Source: Berberis thunbergii | Lineage: Eukaryota > Streptophyta > Magnoliopsida > Ranunculales > Berberidaceae | Reading direction: 5' to 3' | DNA: 64,000 nucleotides | NCBI GenBank assembly: GCA_003290165.1 | Contig: QNQO01000515.1 | Span: forward strand, 620,001 to 684,000 | In this document: positions 1 to 9,909 of the stretch, one piece after another | How positions within the stretch are numbered: position 1 is the first letter of the stretch | Layout: each line of letters starts with the position of its first letter | Notes under the pieces: model-generated | Database searches by the model: none | Told to the model about the DNA's origin: nothing | The model's input: the letters and a program-made list of their open reading frames with translations, nothing else | Program-made: the position numbers and the translations under genes

Positions 1-531
1 TTTCATTCATGATGTTCTGAAATTCACTCGGTGCATTTTTGAGACCAAAGGGCATTACATTCCATTCGTAATGTCCAAAGGGAACATTGAAGGCGGTTTT
101 ATACCTCTCCTTGGGATGGATCTGAATTTGCCAAAATCTAGACTTGAGATCAAACTTAGAGAAGACACAAACTGAGTGTAATCTCTTGAGAAGATCACGT
201 TGATGAGGAATGGGATATCTAATCCAACGCAAAACCTGATTAAGAGGTTTATAGTTAATGACTAGACGAGGACTACCACGCTCAAGTTCACCAGCTTTAT
301 GAATATAAAAAGTTGAACAACTCCAAGGAGATTTGGAATGGCGAATGAGATTTTTCTTCAGCAATTGCTGAATTTCTTGTTTGCAATATTCCATAAGCTC
401 AAAATTCACTTGGATTGGTCGAGCTTTTGTTGGAATTTTGTTCTCACGGAAATTTGGTTCATAGGGAAGAAACACACAGTGTTGTTTCCTATGCCAAAAA
501 GCATTAGGGAGATCAGAGCATAATTCTTGTT
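1..531 (-). pseudogene. Viral reverse transcriptase, N-terminal part (second copy, cut by window edge)
   Basis: This stretch aligns base for base with 7579-8103 with scattered differences, including three extra bases near 53-56 and a one-base length difference near 250. It encodes the fingers and start of the palm of the viral reverse transcriptase on the minus strand but has no long open frame. It follows the protease as expected. The rest of the enzyme would lie to the left of the window. It forms one arm of the terminal redundancy of the permuted insert. Confidence 0.8.
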
Positions 532-1056
532 TCAAATGTTCTTGATATTGAACAATTTGAGATTGTAATTTTGGTCTTGTATTTGTTCATCAATTCTTTT
601 ATATGCAATTTCTTGTTTTAATGAATTTAAATGTTGTTGCTTTTGAGCTAAGAAATTAAGAAATGAAATTTTCTGATTCATTTGATTAACTTCATAAATC
701 TCAGGTTTAAACAGAAATTTAAATTCAATATCAGTGCCTAAATAGGTAGCCTTAATACCATCTTTAGATACTGTAAACCGAGAGATTGCAGAGATAAAGG
801 GGTTACCAAGAATCATTTTCTGTGACATGTTTTTCACAAGAAGAAAATGTTGTTTTATACAAACTTTATCTTTACAAATATGAGCATTTGTAAGCTTGTA
901 TTTAATTTGTAACTCAAAATTATCTATGGTATATAATTTTTGAGTGGTGATAGTAAAGTATTGTGCGGGAACAATACCTTCTTGAATGCAATTCATATCT
1001 GCTCCTGAGTCTATCAGAGCTATTGTGGAAATTAAGATTTCTTTTTTGATAAACAA
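532..1056 (-). pseudogene. Viral aspartic protease domain
   Basis: A 174-codon frame contains the retropepsin active-site motif LIDSGADMN near its start and a downstream ILGNPFI segment equivalent to the flap/ILG strand. This protease would cut the viral polyprotein. It lies directly after the capsid region and directly before the reverse transcriptase, the normal caulimovirid order. The frame stops at 532, just before the reverse transcriptase start, and the region 1057-1460 upstream is only patchily open, so the domain is separated from its neighbours by stops. The ATG at its start is probably not a natural initiation site. Confidence 0.78.
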
Positions 1057-1460
1057 ATCAACAAAAACAAATCATTTCTGAATGGTTACTTGATGAGGAA
1101 TACTTTTCTTTAAATTGCAAAGAAATTGAGGAGATGGTTCTTCTACTGGAATTGCAGGTTCAGAAGAAGAAGCTATCTCTGGAACTTGGGAAATTGTATG
1201 CAAATTTTGGACTTTGAGATCCAAATACAGTTGTGATTGTTTAAGTAAAGCAATATCTTTCTTGATAAAATTTACTTCATGCTGAAGGTCAGAAATACTA
1301 ATCGGATGTGAAGTTGTAGATTTAAATCTATCAATAACTTATTTATGATTATAGAATGGTTGAACGACCTCAGGAACATGAGAAGAGGACGTTAAAGATT
1401 GTTTAATGTGTTGAAGATATTCAGTTTTTAACACTAGATCTTCAATTTTGTCAACGAAAT

Positions 1461-3480
1461 CTAATAAAATACTAGATTGTTTTTATTAGATAACATATTA
1501 ATAGTTTTGGACGAACATTGTAGATTATTACAATGACAGACTTGAGCACCATCATCAGAATCATAAGAGATGTCTGAATCAGATGAAAAGCGGTGGATGT
1601 GCATGATTTGCAATTCTTCATCAGAAGAATCTGCTTCAGAGTCCAAAAGAACATTAAGAAACATGTTCTTAACATCGTCAGGAGCTTGTAAAGCATTAAT
1701 TTTTTGAGCCGTTCTGCAATTTTTTGCATAATGGCCTGGTCGTTCACACTTAAAGCAAACAGACTTTGAAGTAGGATTGGACTTAAAAGGCTTCTTAAAA
1801 TTTTCAGGCTTGGGCTTATGAGTCCCATGCTTCTTGGGCTTGCTATAGTACTTATCCAAGTCCTTTGGGAATTGAGGCCCATAAGGTTTTTTGGATTTGT
1901 ATTGACGAACTGGATGAGATCTGTACAATTGTTTGGATTTAGATTGAGGTAATCTAAAATCTTCAAATCCATATTGTTGACAGAAATCACCAAGTTCTTT
2001 GGGTCCTGAAATATGATGTTTCTTAAGCTAATGTTTTAGTCTAAGATCATTACATAAATGCAGAGCACATTTATTAATAAAGGAAATTAAATCACCATAT
2101 GTAAGGTGGTCACATGGAATATCTCCTTGATATTGATCTTGTAATTTATTTCTAATTGTTTCTGCAAAAATAGCAGGTAGACCAGAAAGAAACTTTCATT
2201 TTCAGAATGGATTACTTGCTTCAGATTGTTGCATAACTTTTTTGATGAAAATGTCCTCATACCATCTGAAATGACTCAGTATTGGACATTTATGAACCAT
2301 AAGTAATTCTTTCGATTTACCTTGGAATTCACCTGGATCCCCAATAAAATGTTTAAGAATGCTAACAATCAGGGTAATTACAGAATCAGGAATGAAATAG
2401 CCTTGGTCTGTTTTCATTGGTTGACCATCTGGACCAATTTTAACAGCTTGAACAATGGCTAATTGCTCTCCTAAGGTAAGATAATTATCCCACCATCCTT
2501 TGATAAGCCCAGAAAAGCCAGCCATATTAACTGAGCAATAGCTTTATCATTTTTGCCTTCACTCTGATGAGTAGAGGCTAGCATGACCATTTCTTCAGTG
2601 ACTTCAATGATACTTTCTTCAGATAAACCATCTATATTCCAGATATAGAGATTTCCTAAAGAAAATGTACCAAAGGCTTGTAGTCCACGTTCTTCATATT
2701 GCATATCAGGGAATGAAGGACGAGGATAATAATTTCTAGTTTTAGGCAGTAGATTTTGATCCTTGCCATAAGCTTGTGCTTTGCGAGCAAGCTTTATGGG
2801 ATTGACCTGATATGGAATAAAATTTATTCTATCCAATTCAGCCATAGGATCAAAATCTACACTTATGTCAGATTCAACAGACATATCTGGATTAGATAGA
2901 GTGTTGATCTGAAGTCTGGTATCAAGTTTAATGCTTCCAGCTTAGCATCAATATCCTTGAGTATTTGATTTGAATTTGAAAACATGTTTGAAGCTACTGA
3001 AGTTGGTTGAAAGTATGTAGCTTTCTTTGCAGCTTCAGTATGTTGTTCTTGTAATTTTTTATCCTTTAAAGCATTTTGATATAGTTGATCTTGTACCAAT
3101 TTATCTCCAAGTTCATGGTGAAGGATATTGGTATAATTATTCTGTTGAATAATTTTGCTTATTCCTTTGGCTTGACTTTCGGAAGCAGAGTCTTTCAAAG
3201 GAGAAGCAACAAGATCTTGGCCCTTTGCAGCGAAAGTGAATTCCCTTAGTAGGGGCAAAATTGAATTTATTGGTGGAGTCTCAGTAGAGTTCCAGACTTT
3301 GGAAGAAATATTGAGAACATGAACATTTTGAAGATGAACATTAAAGTACCAGTCTAAGAAAGGTAAATTTTCTTTAAGTTCTTCACAACATTCATAAAAT
3401 TTCTTTCTTAAATCAGTTCTTGGAGATTCTGTTGTTTGAGCATAAAATTGTTGACGTCTTTGCTTATTTTCTTCTGACAT
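1461..3480 (-). pseudogene. Viral capsid-region polyprotein, broken (coiled-coil N-terminus to CCHC knuckle)
   Basis: Four minus-strand frames follow one another: 3480-2863, 2884-2471, 2525-2202 and 1928-1461. They read as one ancestral protein with shifts near 2870 and 2510 and a gap around 2000-2200. The first piece is charged and Gln-rich, with an amphipathic stretch containing KIIQQNNYTN. The last piece carries a basic Lys/Pro-rich segment and then a zinc knuckle CFKCERPGHYAKNC (C-x2-C-x4-H-x4-C), followed by an acidic Ser/Asp tail. A basic stretch, knuckle and acidic tail are the usual C-terminal marks of a caulimovirid coat protein, which packages the pregenomic RNA. The frame breaks mean it is unlikely to make an intact capsid. 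Confidence 0.75.
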
Positions 3481-3546
3481 AAAGTCTGTTTGAATCTTTT
3501 TTTTATCAAGTTGAAAAGGTTTAGACAGACATTGTAATGAATTAAC

Positions 3547-4632
3547 TTAAGGTGGAAAATTCAGTTCCGATTGTGTTGGAGATCGTTGTTCTTGATCAAA
3601 TTCTTGTTCATTAGGAGGATGATAGATTGGTTGAGGTATCTGTGGATACTGCGGATTAGGCCGAGTATCTACAAGATCAAGATGAGGCAGAGCATCTGGT
3701 GGAGTTGCTCTGGTGACATGAGTAGGAGCGGTTCTAAAAGAAGCTTCAGATCTACGTCCTGATTGGAAATCTGAAGGGTTGAGTCTTGTAACTATAGCTT
3801 CAGAGAATCGAAGTTCTACTGACCCATCAGGGAGAGTGAACACATGATCAAGCTGACTAGAAGGAGGTCTTCTTGGTACAGCAGCGCTTTGGATCTTCCA
3901 TACATCTGGAAGAGTAATTTCATTCCATTGAATTGTCTTTGGGACAATTACACTGGTTTTCTCCTTATTAGCTTGAAAAAGGATTGTGCATCCTTTCTCA
4001 GACTCTTGTAAAGCTTTTGGACTTGACTGAGTCTTCATACCTTTAAATGTGATTTTATAGATAAGGGCTAAGGGTTCAGAACCTTCCAGCATATCATAAC
4101 CGGAGGTTTGAATATTGAGAGTCAATGTTTCAAGGACATTTGGATCCTTTAAAGACACTGAAAAATTAGGGTAATAGTTGAAATACACTGGACCCGATGA
4201 CAAAGTTGACTCTGCGATTCCAAGCAGAGAATCATGAAACCTATTGTGTCTACAATCGCGGAGTGCAATTAAGGCACATGCATCTAACCCTGTTCTTGTA
4301 AGTGGTTTGAGACCAATTTGGATCAAACCGATATGGATGTACTTGTAATCTTGACTAAGTAAATAGTCAAGTGTTTGAACAGAAAACAAATGTTTTGAAT
4401 CTAAAGATCCATTGAGAGGCACAGTCTGTTCAACTATGTCAATGAGATCTTCAGTTTTTTGAGAGAAAAATGATTGAGAAACCTCATAAATCTTCTTGTA
4501 TGGAACGGCTGGTATAGACCAGTTTTGTAAATCTTTTTCTACTTCTGGAATTCTACATTCCATCTTGTTTTGTAAATTTGGATTGCTTGGCCTAGAGCTC
4601 GAAGAGCGAGAAAGTCTTGATATAAAAGACAT
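3547..4632 (-). CDS. Viral movement protein (30K-superfamily-like) of the endogenous pararetrovirus
   Basis: This is an uninterrupted 361-codon frame starting at the first ATG after the primer-binding site; its leader is about 225 bases. Residues ~35-205 look like a caulimovirid movement-protein core: a run of beta-strand-like segments with the motif GLKPLTRTGLDACALIALRD (~107-126) and a following FKGM turn. Such proteins form tubules through plasmodesmata for cell-to-cell spread. The tail from ~255 is Pro/Arg/Ser-rich and probably disordered. A stop and a 66-base gap separate it from the capsid-region frame, whereas petuviruses fuse these into one polyprotein; this could be real organisation or a mutated junction. 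It is the best preserved frame in the locus. Expression is unknown. Confidence 0.8.
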   Translation of the reverse strand: MSFISRLSRSSSSRPSNPNLQNKMECRIPEVEKDLQNWSIPAVPYKKIYEVSQSFFSQKTEDLIDIVEQTVPLNGSLDSKHLFSVQTLDYLLSQDYKYIHIGLIQIGLKPLTRTGLDACALIALRDCRHNRFHDSLLGIAESTLSSGPVYFNYYPNFSVSLKDPNVLETLTLNIQTSGYDMLEGSEPLALIYKITFKGMKTQSSPKALQESEKGCTILFQANKEKTSVIVPKTIQWNEITLPDVWKIQSAAVPRRPPSSQLDHVFTLPDGSVELRFSEAIVTRLNPSDFQSGRRSEASFRTAPTHVTRATPPDALPHLDLVDTRPNPQYPQIPQPIYHPPNEQEFDQEQRSPTQSELNFPP

Positions 4633-4857
4633 TTTTCAAAATCTTGGGGTTAAAACGGGAACACTGTGCCTGGAACACCTACAGCTGGAACACCGGTATG
4701 GGACCACCTCACCCTCTCAAACTGCGCTCAACATCATGCGACTTACTTAGGGTTCAAAAACGGCTGACCAACATACTTTAACTGGCTTACCAACGCTATC
4801 AACGGCTTACCAACGACACCTAGGACTCACCACTATCTCCCCAGCAAAAAAGAAGAA

Positions 4858-4871
4858 TGGCTCTGATACCA
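4858..4871 (-). other. Initiator-Met tRNA primer-binding site of the pararetrovirus
   Basis: The minus strand reads TGGTATCAGAGCCA, the complement of the plant initiator methionine tRNA 3' end, which primes minus-strand DNA synthesis in Caulimoviridae and conventionally marks position 1 of the genome. The movement-protein ATG follows 226 bases later. Confidence 0.88.
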
Positions 4872-5120
4872 ATTGTTACTCAGGATCTCAAGGCTCTATA
4901 TCCTAAGCCTTTCAAATTTACAAGAGTATAATCAACCATATGCATACAAATAAAATAAATGAATACATTTTTGAAGATTTAACTTTGATCTAAATCAATC
5001 GATCGATACAGCTCTAAGACAGTTTCCTGTTTTACACTTAGAAATTCACTGTAAGATCTTATCAAAGATTAGATCGACAGTTAAAATTTTTGTAAAACCA
5101 ATAGAAATGGAAAATATAAT

Positions 5121-5126
5121 TTTATT
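5121..5126 (-). terminator. Poly(A) signal AATAAA of the pararetrovirus
   Basis: The minus strand has AATAAA roughly 100 bases after the predicted transcript start. A poly(A) signal shortly after the cap site is what gives caulimovirid pregenomic RNA its terminal repeat. No upstream enhancer element was assigned. Confidence 0.5.
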
Positions 5127-5247
5127 GAAATAAATATGTACAGGAGACTTACAGGATAGGAGAAGAAAGCTTACAATAGTATATTTAGGGTTACATAACA
5201 GGTTGGGGTTCTAAATTCGTCTGAGATTTGCTCAAGACAGAAGGTTG

Positions 5248-5255
5248 TATTTATA
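5248..5255 (-). promoter_or_regulatory. TATA box of the pararetroviral promoter
   Basis: The minus strand reads CTATAAATACAACC here, a good plant TATA box in the intergenic region between the C-terminal ORF and the primer site. Pregenomic RNA would start about 30 bases downstream, near 5220-5225. An inverted copy of the sequence just downstream exists at 8103-8200. Confidence 0.6.
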
Positions 5256-5918
5256 GATAGAGAAAGAGGCCTAGAAACGCTAAGGTTTCTAGAAAGAGAT
5301 GAGCTGGATGCTTATCTCCTAGTTTTCGTCTTGTAATCATAGGCGAATACTATTCACCTTTTGACATTTGCGGATGAGTGGATCTACTGTTGATACACGC
5401 GTCCTCTTGTAAACAGTAATGAAAAGAGCAGTCGGGTACTGTGGCCGAAAGCTAATTTGGTTGCTGGCGAGTGCTGGCAGATGCTTGCAATTATGGAGGG
5501 ACACCATAATTATTGTAGGGTCAGGGTGACGTGAATGGCGGAAATATGCCATAACAGTCATCCTCATTGGAGGGTCCACTGGTGGACTCTGTAGCTTCGT
5601 CTTCCTCATCGAAATTTTCTGAAGCTATCATGGAGAGTGTCTCGATGAGTTGAGCTCTGGTTGGCTTGCCACGGAGTTGCTTCTTAATATGATCCTTAAG
5701 AAGCTTTGTTTGACTTGGAACTGACGATGGCTTAATAGGAGCAGCTGGAATTGGATGTCCAGAGAAGAACCTAAGAACACCATCTTTGGTTGCATGACTG
5801 TGGTCGAAGGTCAGCCACCATTTGATCTTGAATCGTCTGCAAAACCAGAAAGGAGGTTGAGCTGACTGAGTGATTGATGTAAGAGTAGAGACAGAGAAAT
5901 CCCAACAGGAAATCCATG

Positions 5919-6560
5919 TCAGATTGAACTTGATGAAGAACTATAGCAACAGAACTTGTTGGGGCACTGGAACTGGAGCTTCAAACTTGGATTTGAACAG
6001 GGACATCCTTCATTAACAGGAGGAGGAAGAATCCCATCTTCAGCACCGAAATGATTCCACCATTTATGCTGAAACCATAAAGGAATTGAAGATTGCTTGA
6101 ACTTCTTGCAGAAGAAGAAAAACCAGGAATGCGAGCAGTTCTGAGAAGGAACAAGAAACGCTCGAGACCAGGCTTGCTTGTAGTCTTGATAATTGAAGGA
6201 GGCAGGAAGGAAGTTAACAGAAAACTTCTTGTGAGAAGATGGATGTTGCTTCCAATCTGCTTCAATCAGAATCTTTAAAATCTGACACTTGGAGTGAGAA
6301 ATCTTTTGGGAATTGGATTTCTCCATATTGTGAGTAATCACCACCGAATCTGTGTCGACGAGGATAAACTCATAGAACCTTTGATTCTTGAGACCATCAG
6401 CTTCTTCATAACACATCTGTGAAGAGAAAACCTGACGGGCAATTGCGTAAGGATCTTGTTTGAGAGAGTAAAGACTAGGTTCGAGAATAAGGATAGGCTC
6501 GAGACAAGTCTTTGTCACATATTGATTAGATTGGATAAGGGGCTTCTGGAAGGAAGCCAT
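5919..6560 (-). pseudogene. C-terminal viral ORF downstream of RNase H, function unknown
   Basis: This 213-codon frame, beginning MASFQKPLIQSNQYV, lies between the RNase H domain and the viral promoter. It has a Trp/Phe-rich middle (HSWFFFF, IPLWFQHKWWNHFG) and a Cys/Ser-rich end. Several petuvirus- and florendovirus-type genomes carry an extra protein of unknown role at this place, and the KWWNHFG element suggests relationship, but this is inference. The stop at 5919 may be premature, because sequence down to about 5580 still looks codon-structured on the same strand. Confidence 0.5.
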
Positions 6561-6739
6561 TGAAGAATTGGATTCAGCTTCTTGGAGTGGCTAAAAGGGA
6601 TTGGTTAGGGTGGTTGCATAGGAAAAAGGGGGCTTGTGTTGTGTCGCAGAAGGCAGCATAGCATATTGAGATTTGAACTGGGGTCTTGCAGAGGGAACCT
6701 GTGAAGAAGATGAGCTCTGAGAACTCATTTTTTGATAAA

Positions 6740-7245
6740 TTATCTTGTGAGAAAGTCAGCAAGAGAATTGTCTGCTCCCTTTATATATTCGATATCAAAA
6801 TCGAATGCATAAATCAAACCTTGCCATCTGGCGAAAATCTGTTTAGAAACGAGATTTAAAACATCTTTGGTTAAAATCTCTTTGGCAGATTTGCAATCAA
6901 CACGTAAAACAAATTTTTGATTTGTCAAATCATCTTGAAATTTCATGATGCATAAAACAATCGATAAAACTTCTTTTTTCATGGTTGAATAATTAATCTG
7001 TACAGAATTCCAAATACCAGAATGGTATCAGACTAATTGGATTGAAGTAGAATCAGGTAGAAGCTGTTTAAGGATACCACCATACCCTTGGTTGGACGCA
7101 TCTGTTTCTACAATCTTGAAAGCCTTGGGATCTGAGATTCCTAAACAAGGAATACTCTTGACTTGGGCTTTGACTTGACGAACAATCTTAGAATGGGCTT
7201 CAGTCCATGGACCTGGGTTTTTCTTAAGCCTATTGTAAAGGGGCT
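6740..7245 (-). pseudogene. Viral RNase H domain
   Basis: Following the reverse transcriptase, this segment carries ETDASNQGYGG (first catalytic Asp, ~7115), the strand and helix ending in MKKEVLSIV, then LRVDCKSAKEIL and, at the end, YIKGADNSLADFLTR, the usual caulimovirid RNase H close. It would degrade the RNA strand during reverse transcription. At least two in-frame stops interrupt the first half, and an open frame of 80 codons (6982-6740) covers the second half. Confidence 0.82.
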
Positions 7246-8105
7246 TTAGTAAACACGGAGGTCTTTGTAGAAATCGGCTACATAATTCAGAGATCCAAGA
7301 AATCTTTGTAATTGGGTTTTGTCCCGAATTTCACCAGGAAATTTATCTGCAAAATCAATTGCTCTTGAAAAAGGAGTAACCATACCATGATAAATAGTAT
7401 GGCCAAGAAAACGAACTTTGGTTTGAAAAAGATTAATTTTGGTAGGTGATAAAACCAAACCATTTTTCTTAATACAATTTTCAAACTGATACAAGTGTTT
7501 CCAATGAGCTGAGATTGAGTCAGAAAAGACAAGTATATCATCAATATACACGATTGTAAAATGAGAAAAGGGAGAGAGAATTTCATTCATGATGTTTTGA
7601 AATTCACTCGGTGCATTTTTAAGACCAAAGGGTACATTCCATTCGTAATGTCCAAAGGGAACATTGAAGGCAGTTTTATACCTATCCTTTGGATGGATCT
7701 GAATTTGCCAAAATCCAGACTTGAGATCAAACTTAGAGAAGACACAAACTGAGTGTAATCTCTTGAGAAGATCACGTTGATGAGGAATGGGATATCTAAT
7801 CCAACGCAAAACCTGATTAAGAGGTTATAGTTAATGACTAGACGAGAACTACCACGCTCAAGTTCAGCAGCTTTATGAACATAAAAAGTTGAACAACTCC
7901 AAGGAGATTTGGAATGGTGAATGAGATTCTTCTTCAGCAATTGTTGAATTTCTTGTTTGCAATATTCCATAAGCTCATAATTCATTTGGATTGGTCGAGC
8001 TTTTGTTGGAATTTTGTTCTCACGGAAATTTGGTTCATAGGGAAGAAACACACAATGTTGTTTCCTATGCCAAAAAGCATTAAGAAGATCATAGCATAAT
8101 TCTTG
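7246..8105 (-). pseudogene. Viral reverse transcriptase (first copy), frameshifted
   Basis: Two overlapping frames (8111-7587 and 7809-7246) together cover fingers, palm and thumb. Visible motifs are KSPWSCSTFYV, FDLKSGFWQI, FGLKNAPSEFQ and the catalytic IVYIDDILVF, followed by the connection segment with FLGHTIYHG and LQRFLGSLNYVADF. The enzyme would copy pregenomic RNA into DNA. A one-base length difference relative to the other copy, near 7826, moves the frame. The sequence upstream of 8103 is not viral protein code but an inverted leader scrap, so the true N-terminus is missing and the first Met of the frame is an artefact of the junction. Confidence 0.85.
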
Positions 8106-8200
8106 GAGCAAATCTCAGACGAATTTAGAACCCCAACTTGTTATGTAACCCTAAATCTACTGCTGTAAGCTTTCTTCTCCTATCCTATAAGTCTCCTGTA
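8103..8200 (+). repeat. Inverted copy of the pararetroviral leader (terminal-repeat region)
   Basis: These ~98 bases are a near-exact reverse complement of about 5149-5235, the viral segment from the predicted cap site to just before the poly(A) signal. The copy points opposite to the adjoining reverse transcriptase and abuts it exactly where the RT homology ends, so it marks a rearranged junction. Confidence 0.85.
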
Positions 8201-8283
8201 ATACAAAACCTAAGACCGCCTAGGCCCCTGGGCGCTAGGCACCTGCTCGCCGCCCTCCCAGCGCCTAGCGATTTTTAGAACAC
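8201..8283. repeat. GC-rich palindromic scrap
   Basis: A short GC-rich block carries repeated complementary words (CGCCTAGG, GCGCTAGGC, GCGCCTAGCG) that can fold on themselves. Its base composition is unlike its neighbours. It looks like a fragment of a short interspersed or MITE-type repeat, but no termini or duplication were found. Confidence 0.35.
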
Positions 8284-8372
8284 TGTTAGGGAGGGAACCA
8301 CTTCCTTATAAACATTCATGACGACTCCTCCTTACTTGATGTGGGACTATTCAAGCCAACATAATCCCAACA
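8284..8372 (-). repeat. TRIM LTR, shortened copy
   Basis: The block runs from TGTTAGGGAGGGAACCAC to ATAATCCCAACA on the plus strand. Relative to the other copies it lacks the ~100 bases that hold GCGCAC and the TATATATAG stretch. Confidence 0.65.
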
Positions 8373-8727
8373 ATCTTCACCTTTGGCGTGAATCGTCACA
8401 CATCCTACAATCCATCCGTCCAGTCCAAAATATATTGAAGTACACCTCCTCCTTGAATGCATTGCGCAACCACGATCCTGTGGGTAGCACTCGGTGTACG
8501 AGCTTGACTATTTTCGGCGTTGTTGGCTCTACTTAGTTGTAACCACCGCAATAACTCCACTTTGTCTGGACTTGTAGAATACTCACTTGCCAAAGGTTTG
8601 GCATCTAACCCTGGATCGTTCACCTGGAGAACCTGTGCTCTACCTGGACCTGGCTTGCTTCCCTGCGCTCCTCCTTGAATGATGCACCATCTGCAACTTC
8701 TCTTCGCCAAGTCCTCGCCGAACCACC

Positions 8728-8740
8728 GGCTCTGATACCA
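8728..8740 (-). other. Primer-binding site of the TRIM element
   Basis: The minus strand reads TGGTATCAGAGCC two bases from the LTR end, complementary to initiator-Met tRNA. Confidence 0.8.
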
Positions 8741-8742
8741 AT

Positions 8743-8966
8743 TGTTAGCGTGTCGCGCACATGCGCGCACCCCTTGGTCCACTATATATAGCAACGATAT
8801 TGTCCTCAACTTAAACACCACCATATCGGACATTCCATTTGGGCCTAGATGGTGTGCGGTTTTCTCTAAAAGGCCTTGTTACTATTAGGAAGTGAACCAC
8901 TTCCTTATAAACATTCATGACGACTGCTCCTTATGTGGGAATATTCAAGCCAACACTACCCCAACA
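8743..8966 (-). repeat. TRIM LTR, middle copy
   Basis: It begins TGTTAGCGTGTCGCG and ends CTACCCCAACA on the plus strand. It contains a TATATATAG box and is preceded by the primer-binding site. Confidence 0.75.
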
Positions 8967-8996
8967 ATCTCCACCTTTGGCATGAATCGTCACACA

Positions 8997-9420
8997 TCCT
9001 ACAATACATCCACCCGATCCGCAACATTTCGAAATACACCTCCTTTTCGAGTGTCTTGCGCAACCACGATCCTAAAAGAAGTACTCGGTATACGAGCTCG
9101 ACTTTTTTCGACGTTGTTGGCTCCACCTCGTTCGGATTTGTAGGACACTCCCACTTGGCAAAGACCTGGAGCCTTTCACCTTACAATGCATCCACCCGTA
9201 TGCAAAATCTCGAAGTACATCTCCTCTTCGAGTGTCTTGTGCAACTACGATTCACCCTACAATGCATCCATCCGGTACGCAACATCTCAAAGTACATCTC
9301 CTCTTCGAATGTCTTGCGCAACCACGATCCTAAAAGTAGTACTCGGTGCACAGGCTTGACTTTTTTCCAACGTTGTTGGCTCCATCTAGTCGCAACCATT
9401 GCACTAAATCCACCCGGTCC
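8997..9420. repeat. Internal direct repeats in the TRIM element
   Basis: A unit starting CCTACAATACATCCACCCG and running to CGCAACCACGATCC occurs at ~8997, ~9183 (shorter) and ~9248, with the first and last followed by matching flanks. The same unit occurs once at ~8403 in the first internal region. Confidence 0.7.
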
Positions 9421-9501
9421 AGATTTGTAGGACACTTCCACTTGACAAAGATCTGCAGCCTCACCAAGGATCGTTCACCTAGAGGAATTGCGCCTACCAC
9501 T

Positions 9502-9692
9502 TGTTAGGGCATCGCGCACCTGCGCATACTCTTAACATATTGGGCCTTCCATCTAGGCCTAGGTGCGGTGTAGAATTTTCTCCAAAAGGTCCCGTTGCTA
9601 TTAGCTAGGGAGTGAACTATCTCCCTTATAAACCGTAGTGACGACTTCTCCTTACTTGATGTGGAACTATTCAAACCAACACTATCCCAACA
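9502..9692 (-). repeat. TRIM LTR, right copy
   Basis: It begins TGTTAGGGCATCGCGCAC and ends CTATCCCAACA on the plus strand, and is clearly homologous to the middle copy. Confidence 0.75.
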
Positions 9693-9909
9693 CAACTCAG
9701 ATTTTATTCTTCAAGAAACCTGATCGTCAAACGTGTTCATTCTTTCCTTCTTGTCCTTGATTACAAAATAACATCCTCTAGCACAACATATGGGTGTTCA
9801 GCAACAATGTTTGTCTTTTGCGTTTCAATTTTTTTCATCAAAGTTGGATTTGTCGAGTTTGATGTTCTTAAAACAATTATTCCATTTATCACAAGAATAT
9901 TCTGTAAAA

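Larger units (their letters stand above)
1..8105 (-). mobile_element. Endogenous pararetrovirus (Caulimoviridae-like), circularly permuted copy
   Basis: Read on the minus strand, this block gives in order: reverse transcriptase start, RNase H, a C-terminal viral ORF, an intergenic region with TATA box, poly(A) signal and initiator-Met tRNA primer site, then movement protein, capsid region with a CCHC knuckle, aspartic protease, and the reverse transcriptase start again. The first ~530 bases match 7579-8103, so one genome unit is about 7.58 kb and the insert is permuted with a terminal redundancy. There is no integrase and there are no LTRs, which separates it from Ty3 elements. The movement-protein ORF is the family hallmark. 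Affinity is petuvirus- or florendovirus-like by domain order, but the genus is inference. Most frames other than the movement protein carry stops or frameshifts. The low-coordinate end runs out of the window, so more units may follow. Confidence 0.88.
8284..9692 (-). mobile_element. TRIM-like miniature LTR retrotransposon with three LTR copies
   Basis: Three related LTRs (8284-8372 shortened, 8743-8966 and 9502-9692), each ending CCCAACA on the plus strand, are separated by non-coding internal regions of about 370 and 535 bases. The first internal region ends with an initiator-Met tRNA primer site next to the middle LTR. Next to each LTR on the other side, the minus strand reads CCAAAGGTGGAGATTG or a close variant, a polypurine tract. 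No gag or pol is present. An LTR-internal-LTR-internal-LTR layout arises by LTR recombination or nested insertion. The second internal region has lost its primer site and contains a three-fold repeat of a ~65-120 base unit. Confidence 0.75.

Noticed and set aside
338..523. Plus-strand 61-codon frame, repeated at 7914-8099
   Set aside because: It is the antisense shadow of the viral reverse transcriptase; its recurrence reflects the duplicated RT segment.
3571..3762. Small plus-strand frames over the movement-protein region
   Set aside because: Shadows of the minus-strand movement protein.
8405..8833. 142-codon minus-strand frame across the TRIM element
   Set aside because: It runs through internal region, primer site and LTR of a non-coding element; no domain, so chance.
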